Part shown: in pieces, positions 58,496 to 64,000 of the stretch | Position numbering within the stretch: position 1 is the stretch's first letter | How the letters are laid out: every line of letters starts with the position of its first letter | Assembly (NCBI GenBank): GCA_959347315.1 | Contig: OY365808.1 | Location: forward strand, 3,525,705-3,589,704 | DNA: 64,000 nucleotides | Source: Bimastos eiseni | Lineage: Eukaryota; Annelida; Clitellata; Crassiclitellata; Lumbricidae | Direction: 5' to 3' | Position numbers and translations under genes: made by a program | The notes under the pieces: generated by a model | Seen by the model: the letters and a program-made list of their open reading frames with translations, nothing else | Databases searched by the model: none | What the model was told of the DNA's origin: nothing

Positions 58496-59972
58496 CAGAG
58501 GCGTAGCTAGAGGGGAGCAGAGGGAACATGTGTCCTCGGGCGCCGAGTTGCAGGGGCGCCAAAATGAGGATAACAACTGTGTTTTTTCTTTTATTTTGAT
58601 GCGAACTAATTTATCCCAACTAAGTTAGTAATATTACATTTTGGCGCCACTAAATAGCCTCAGTACCAGCAGGTTGTCAAACATGATTTTGGTGCCCCAG
58701 GGCCCCACTGATGAGCAATCATTCAGGGTCCGTAAGGGGCGACATAATGCTCGCGACGTATATCCAAATATACGCACTTCACTGCAAATTCTGCTAACAA
58801 TTGCTGTTTCAATTTCAACTGCGATCGGTTCATCAGCAAATTGAAGCTAATTTTGTCGTATTTGCGGGCTTCAACGAGACAAGATTGTCTCAGCGATCTT
58901 GTTCTTCTTAATTAGCACCGAACGAGAAACATTAGAGAAAACAAATTTTTGATAACGTTTTTGACTAATTTGCGATCGTTCAATCAAGAAAAAAATAATT
59001 TTATTAGACTATCTATGACAGTCATGTATAAATAGCCTTAAGATATATATGAAAAATGTGAAATAAATTAAAAAAGTGACCGTCCATAAATGACGTTACC
59101 CAATTATGGACGAATTTTGACCCCTTCCTCTCGTCGCACGCCGTCTCAAAATTTATCCTCCTGAAATATGACATCGCAAGGCTCTACACCGCCCTCCGGA
59201 TAAAAACAGATGTCCAGAATGTTATATGCACATTTCCTTATAATTATCAAACAAAGTAATTATAACTATGAAAATACTTAAAACTAGGCCTATATAGTGA
59301 AGTGATGAAAGTGGACATAATAGAATAATTACACTCAGTATGCATTCTACAAGATGAAAAGCTATGGTAGAATTATTACAATTATAAAAATGCTTGCTTG
59401 TATTAACTTGAAACAATCCTAACTTTATGCTTCTACATTAACACTCGCAGAGGCAAAATACCCCATCATGAAATAAATAAGGAGAGTCTGTACCGCATCA
59501 CCCTGTTCAATGGAAATTCCATTCAGATCCAGTCCTTCTTCATTTATCCAATCTGCACTCTCTCAATTTACTTCGTTTGCGATTACGACCAGCGACTTTC
59601 TGTGGCCTGATACATTTGGGCAGCATAATTGATTCCTGCTTGTGTGTTACAACATGCATGGCTGCTAAACTTCGAAAACCCCAAAATGTACACAGAGTGT
59701 AAAAATGCAAGGATTATAATTATTTAAAAAAAATTGCGGTAAACAATTGCTGTTAATTAAGTGAAACCTGTTTAATTGAGTAAAAAATTATTTTATAAAA
59801 TTGCGAATTTTGATGTTTGATGTGATGTCACACTTCTTATAATCTCCCCTCGTCACGCATCGACACAATGTGTGATCTCCTACTAGCCGCGTGACGTCAT
59901 TTATGGAGGGCCCCAAAGGGGCGCCAATTTCGTAGTTTATCCTAGGGCGCATATACCCTAGCAACGCCTCTG
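58496..59972. mobile_element. 1.48-kb TIR element, hAT-like
   Basis: Starts CAGAGGCGTAGCTAG and ends in the inverse of CAGAGGCGTTGCTAGGG. The flanks GATGACGA (58488-58495) and GATGCCAA (59973-59980) match at 6 of 8 positions. GGGCGCC motifs lie near both ends. No transposase frame is visible. A second TIR element is nested inside (59077-59912). Confidence 0.7.
59077..59912. mobile_element. Nested TIR element with GTCCATAAATGACGT ends
   Basis: Starts GACCGTCCATAAATGACGT and ends ACGTCATTTATGGAGGGCCC in inverted orientation. Both ends are followed inward by TCGTC(G)CACG-type motifs. No coding region is seen. A lone end occurs at 58209-58235. Confidence 0.6.
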
Positions 59973-59980
59973 GATGCCAA

Positions 59981-60125
59981 TAAATAGTTCCGCGACAGTT
60001 GCTTCACTGACAAGTGTTTCGACAACAAATAGTTCACGACAAATGGTTCACTGACAAATAGATAAGGACAAATAGTACTGTTGACGACATATGGTGCACG
60101 GACAGATGATTCACCGACATACAAT
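59981..60125. repeat. Degenerate minisatellite (GACAAATGGTTCACTGACAA)
   Basis: Repeats of ACGACAAATGGTTCACTG continue on the left side of the 58496 element (58462-58483). The TIR element therefore inserted into a pre-existing array. Confidence 0.65.
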
Positions 60126-61215
60126 CGACATAATTGCATTGCACAATTTGAAACATGTATAACAATACAATGTCAGTTAGCACTTTAATAGTAGTGATTC
60201 AGCTGATAACTGCCTTTATCCATTTCAAGAACTGCAGTAAAAAAATCACCATGCACCCAATTAGCTATGTAACAAAAGCCATCTTAAAATTGTGTACTCT
60301 CTCGTGCCAATGCTGATTAGGCCGGATGTAGGGAGCTCCTCTGCATCTCAATAATCGGACTTTTAATGGCGCTAAATTCACTTGTATTAATTATGGTAAC
60401 TAATCGGGTCTTCGTCGATTGTCACTATCTACATGTATCTACATGTAGGCCTACTAATACAATATGATAATACATGGTAGTGACGTACATCCTATTTAAA
60501 AGCACCATTTCTGCTTCCTTCCTTTTTTGCACTAGAAATGAGCATTACCGTATCACAGAATGGATTGGTTTAATATGGCACTATCAGGTATTTATCGATA
60601 GGTTCAATGTACAATTCTACCTATTTAAAGGCATATGATACAGACTGTATAGGGCCTACTACAGCTACAATTGCTTGCGTATTTAAGCAAACATATAAGC
60701 TATTTAGGCCTACACATACTATAGAAAATGAAATCAAACATCTTGATAATAGCTACCGAAAAAATTATTTCAGATGAATTAATTTAAATGTAAACCAGAA
60801 TCAAAACAAGGCACACAGAATTGAATTTAAGAGCGTTTAAAGCTATGCACAGGAAATTGTTAAAATTGTAAACAGGAAATTGTTAAAAGTGGATTTATAA
60901 ATAATAAGTAAGAACGTTAAATCAATTTGCCATGTGGCAGTTAATAGTACTATTTTTGGTTCACAACGTATTGTGAACTTCAATTAAATAATGAAGGTCC
61001 GTGGTACATGGAATTTCCAATTGGCAGGCAAACAGACAAAATAGCATAAGCTGAAAAAATGTGTTATATAACAAAGACTTCGACCCACCCCCACCCTACA
61101 CAGGATAACGCTAACAAAACAAGAACCCACCCACCTACCCCTTGAGCGTTATATAATATGTGAACGACCCCTTAATAAGATAAGCATTATTAACGCCAAT
61201 TCAACATCTATTTTA
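60126..61215. other. AT-rich spacer without supported genes
   Basis: Only short frames without splice support. A C-rich block at 61080-61175 (CCCACCCCCACCC, then GTGAACGACCCCTTA) resembles the GGACGGCCCC element family in decayed form. Confidence 0.4.
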
Positions 61216-61224
61216 TCTAACAGT

Positions 61225-61330
61225 CCTACAGTGAGCGAATGTTGACAGTTCGTTGCAGAGGAAGAGAGTTCCATGGATCGACAACAGTGAATGAACGTCG
61301 GCTAAAACAAGACGTAAAGCAGTAGCAACA
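61225..61330 (-). mobile_element. LINE RT relic (RTE/CR1-like 'WNSLP')
   Basis: The - frame reads SRRSFTVVDPWNSLPLQRTV, the R..V..WNSLP motif near the C-terminus of many non-LTR reverse transcriptases. Confidence 0.5.
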
Positions 61331-61599
61331 AAATATATCAATGAACAAATCTTGCGTTACGTGCTGTTAATTGTCATTTTAACGACTGTTAGAACACTTA
61401 GCATAACAGTGCGTAGTAATTAAGCCAAAAGAGTCACCGATGGCCGGCCCGCGCATAAGTATGGAACCAGCCAACGGATTCCCATCAACAGTTGACAGAT
61501 GTCATGAATGTTTTATGAGGTTATGTTTTATGAAAATATAATTTCAATCTAATTGTAGTTTAACCTCTGTCGGGTCGTCTTATTTTGCGTGGGCGCAAT

Positions 61600-62090
61600 A
61601 AGTTTCAAGTGTATATGTTCAGCAGAGAGGAAGTTCTCGCGGAATGGTTTTATCATTTCTGAATTGGGTCACGTATGGCATTTCTATAAGGTTTCCATAA
61701 ACGCACCAAGAAGTATCCATCCATCTTTTTAGTACCGCCTGAAATGAGACGATTTTTACAGCAACTCTATTTAACCTGCTACTTATTTATAAGTTTGAAA
61801 GTTCCGTCCAATATTCCACCAACTCTTCCCTTTAGAGGCAAATCGTTCTAGAGACGGAGTGCACCGTTGGCTCGATTGGAAAACTTGAGATGTGAGAAGT
61901 TACCGGGGTTCGAGAACGGGTGAAGCAAAAGATGATCGGGTCGGACGATTAGTTCACAAAGATAGTTAAGCTTGGAGTATTGTAAGGAGTTGTAAGTTTG
62001 TGATAGGACTTGGAAGTGGATGCGCTCTGCCATGAAATTTTGAGCCGGTGAGGTTAGGAGCAATGTGACGGAAGCTGCTACGCTCAAAAT
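61600..62090 (-). mobile_element. LINE RT C-terminus with 3' UTR
   Basis: The - frame reads LSQTYNSLQYSKLNYLCELI, RPDHLLLHPFSNPGNFSHLK and FSNRANGALRL. The same LTRIP..SHLKFSNRG motif occurs in the + copy at 42830. Its 3' flank (61600-61740) contains one unit of the 106-bp sequence that is triplicated at 62995-63308. Confidence 0.65.
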
Positions 62091-62439
62091 GAGTCATAAA
62101 TCATGATTGATGATATAAACGTATTTAACGCCGCATCCGTAACAAGGATGATATTATTTTGTCAGACTCGGTTACATGCATACAGAATACATTTTCTATG
62201 TTCACATTATTAAAGTTCATAGTCCTTAATCTGACGTTATTTTTGTTCAGTGTTTATTTTCTGGCTTCGTTTCTTCGTCTTTGTTTCTTCAGTCTTCATT
62301 TGTCGTGTTGGCGTTGTCTTCCATTGTCCGTATCTGCCGAGGAATCTGAAAAACAATAACAACATGGCAGGTGTTAGCGAAGATGTCTAGTATGTCTCGC
62401 CCTCTTCATGGTTTTCATTTATGCTGCCAGGACTGATGA

Positions 62440-62443
62440 GCCA

Positions 62444-62518
<75 letters not shown>

Positions 62519-62520
62519 GC
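62440..62520. repeat. (TA)n palindromic microsatellite
   Basis: TA runs interrupted by symmetric ATGTATAT and TACATATA; self-complementary over about 75 bp. Confidence 0.9.
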
Positions 62521-62949
62521 CTAGATCATCCGGCAGCTTTCATGACAGCCATAAGCGGGCAGGTAGAGAGAGTTTGATGCTTTACGTTTATGCTCAATTT
62601 TTCATTTGTTCTTATGGCACAAGGACCGCCAAGGTATCCGGGTATCCAACTTTATTTCAAGGCTCAAGGGCCGCCTGAGTAAACACGCAGCCTTCCTTGC
62701 ATAAAGGCGCAAGGACCGCCTGAAGGGTCATAATTATTGTGATCTCGCTTATTAAACGTCGATAGACCAATGACGTCATTTACACCAATGTTTGCTGAGA
62801 TATTTTGACCTATCACATCCACAAATTCCGCATTGCGGTGTGTCTTATTGACAGCTATTGTTGCTCAGACTTGTCCTATAATCTTTTCCGCCAATCAGAT
62901 CACTGACTCCGGTTAGATTGAATCCCAGAAATATATATAATTTATTATT

Positions 62950-63420
62950 TTTGCCGGGGTGCAATAAGTTTCAAGCGTATATGATGAGCAGAGAGGAATT
63001 TCTCCCGGAATGGTTCGATCATATCCGAATTGGGTCACGCATGGTATTCCTATAAGGTTTCCATAAACGCACCCAAGAGTATCCATCTGCAGTAAGCAGA
63101 GGAATTTCTCCCGGAATGGTTCGATCATATCCGAATTGGGTCACGCATGGTATTCCTATAAGGTTTCCATAAACGCACCCAAGAGTATCCATCTGCAGTA
63201 AGCAGAGGAATTTCTCCCGGAATGGTTCGATCATATCCGAATTGGGTCACGTATGGTATTCCTATAAGGTTTCCATAAACGCACCCAAGAGTATCCATCT
63301 GCAGTAATCATAGCACGCCTGGAACGAGACGATTTTACAGCAGCTCCATTTAACCCTCTGCTTATTTACAAGTTTGAAGGTTCTTTCCAATGTTCCACCA
63401 ACCCTTACCTTGTCCGACTA
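62950..63420 (-). mobile_element. LINE 3' end copy carrying a tandem triplication
   Basis: GTGCAATAAGTTTCAAGCG on the left and AACGAGACGATTTTACAGCA on the right match 61605-61780. The middle is expanded from one to three units. Confidence 0.65.
62995..63308. repeat. 106-bp tandem repeat, three units
   Basis: Units start at 62995, 63101 and 63207 with GGAATTTCTCCCGGAATGG and are nearly identical (one C/T change, ACGC to ACGT, in unit 3). Confidence 0.95.
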
Positions 63421-63559
63421 CTCTAACTCCTGTCTTGTATCAATACACGCAAAAACCATTACATAGTAGGCTTACACACTAAACCAGTAATAGGTCAATG
63501 AAATAGGCCTACTACCCGATCGATAGAATGTTAAAGTTGAGTGGGTGGCGGGTGGACAT

Positions 63560-63675
63560 TGTCCGACCGTCTCCGACTGTACAGTCCAAGGCGTAAGTAG
63601 CTAAGCAACCGACTGACTTGATGAGTCAGCGACTGTCTGAGCGACTTAGTCGACTGAGCAATCTGCGACTGAAGA
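63560..63675. repeat. CGACT-rich degenerate repeat
   Basis: Variants of GACTGA, CGACTG and GAGCGACTTAG repeated over 110 bp; similar in kind to 19495-19725. The remaining 325 bp to the window end show no supported gene. Confidence 0.5.
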
Positions 63676-64000
63676 CCGAGAAAACCCATGAATGGCAATG
63701 CCACAGGTAAAGTAATAACATTAATTGTGGAATTGTAACCTTAGCTGTGGCAATGGATAGAGGTGTCTGTGACGGATGAAGTTGAATGACAGGCAGTGGT
63801 AATGGAGGAACAGAAAACTACGGAATTTTGCTTTGGGTTGCGGGTTGCGGGCAGTTGAGTTGCGTGGAATCAATTTCGCTATTTTGCCTATTCTTAAAAC
63901 TGGCCACGCGATCGGTTGTCTACGCAGCTAACAATAATTGTCTTGGCAAACAATTGTCTTGTGTAACAATAATATTAATGTCTTAGCGAACAATTAGCGA

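Overview
The window looks like nuclear DNA of an animal, most likely a marine invertebrate. The genes are split by GT-AG introns, they encode animal-specific cilium and signalling proteins, and the rest is AT-rich DNA full of tRNA-derived SINEs, LINE 3' ends, hAT-type elements and microsatellites. I cannot fix the phylum. The dispersed palindrome GTAGGCCTAC and the mix of gene families would suit an echinoderm or hemichordate-like deuterostome, but that is a guess. Exon models were built by hand from splice sites, reading phase and protein similarity, without transcripts.

Region 1 (1-14 kb, + strand) holds the last three coding exons of an unrecognised Lys/Glu-rich protein (589-4416) and a complete three-exon ALKBH4-like dioxygenase gene (8812-11587). 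Their introns and spacers hold SINE copies, a 15-bp minisatellite and one orphan exon-like segment.

Region 2 (14-36 kb, + strand) is one large Tectonic-family gene (TCTN2/3-like, ciliary transition zone). I assemble 21 coding exons that keep frame from a signal peptide (14019) to a C-terminal membrane anchor and stop (35949), about 1105 residues. It has an unusually long N-terminal region, a tandemly duplicated 66-bp exon and a likely GC-AG intron. Its introns carry LINE ends, SINEs, MITEs, several minisatellites and a long palindrome.

Region 3 (36-58 kb) is rich in mobile elements. A broken hAT transposon (37.3-39.2 kb) has an LTR fragment inserted in its transposase. On the - strand a GAREM-like CABIT-SAM adaptor gene runs from 57673 to 39318 in five coding exons. 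Its 12.1-kb first intron contains a complete 8.2-kb LTR element (46400-54576) with GAGC target-site duplications, no visible reverse transcriptase, a chromodomain reading frame, and two LTRs that are identical in U3 but different in R-U5.

Region 4 (58-64 kb) has no convincing host gene. It contains a nested pair of TIR elements inserted in a minisatellite, several - strand LINE 3' ends and a 106-bp triplication.

The three recognised genes do not form a functional cluster: demethylase-type oxygenase, ciliary gate glycoprotein and growth-factor signalling adaptor. The main interest lies in exon and splice-site duplications inside the Tectonic and CABIT-SAM genes, and in the structure of the LTR element.
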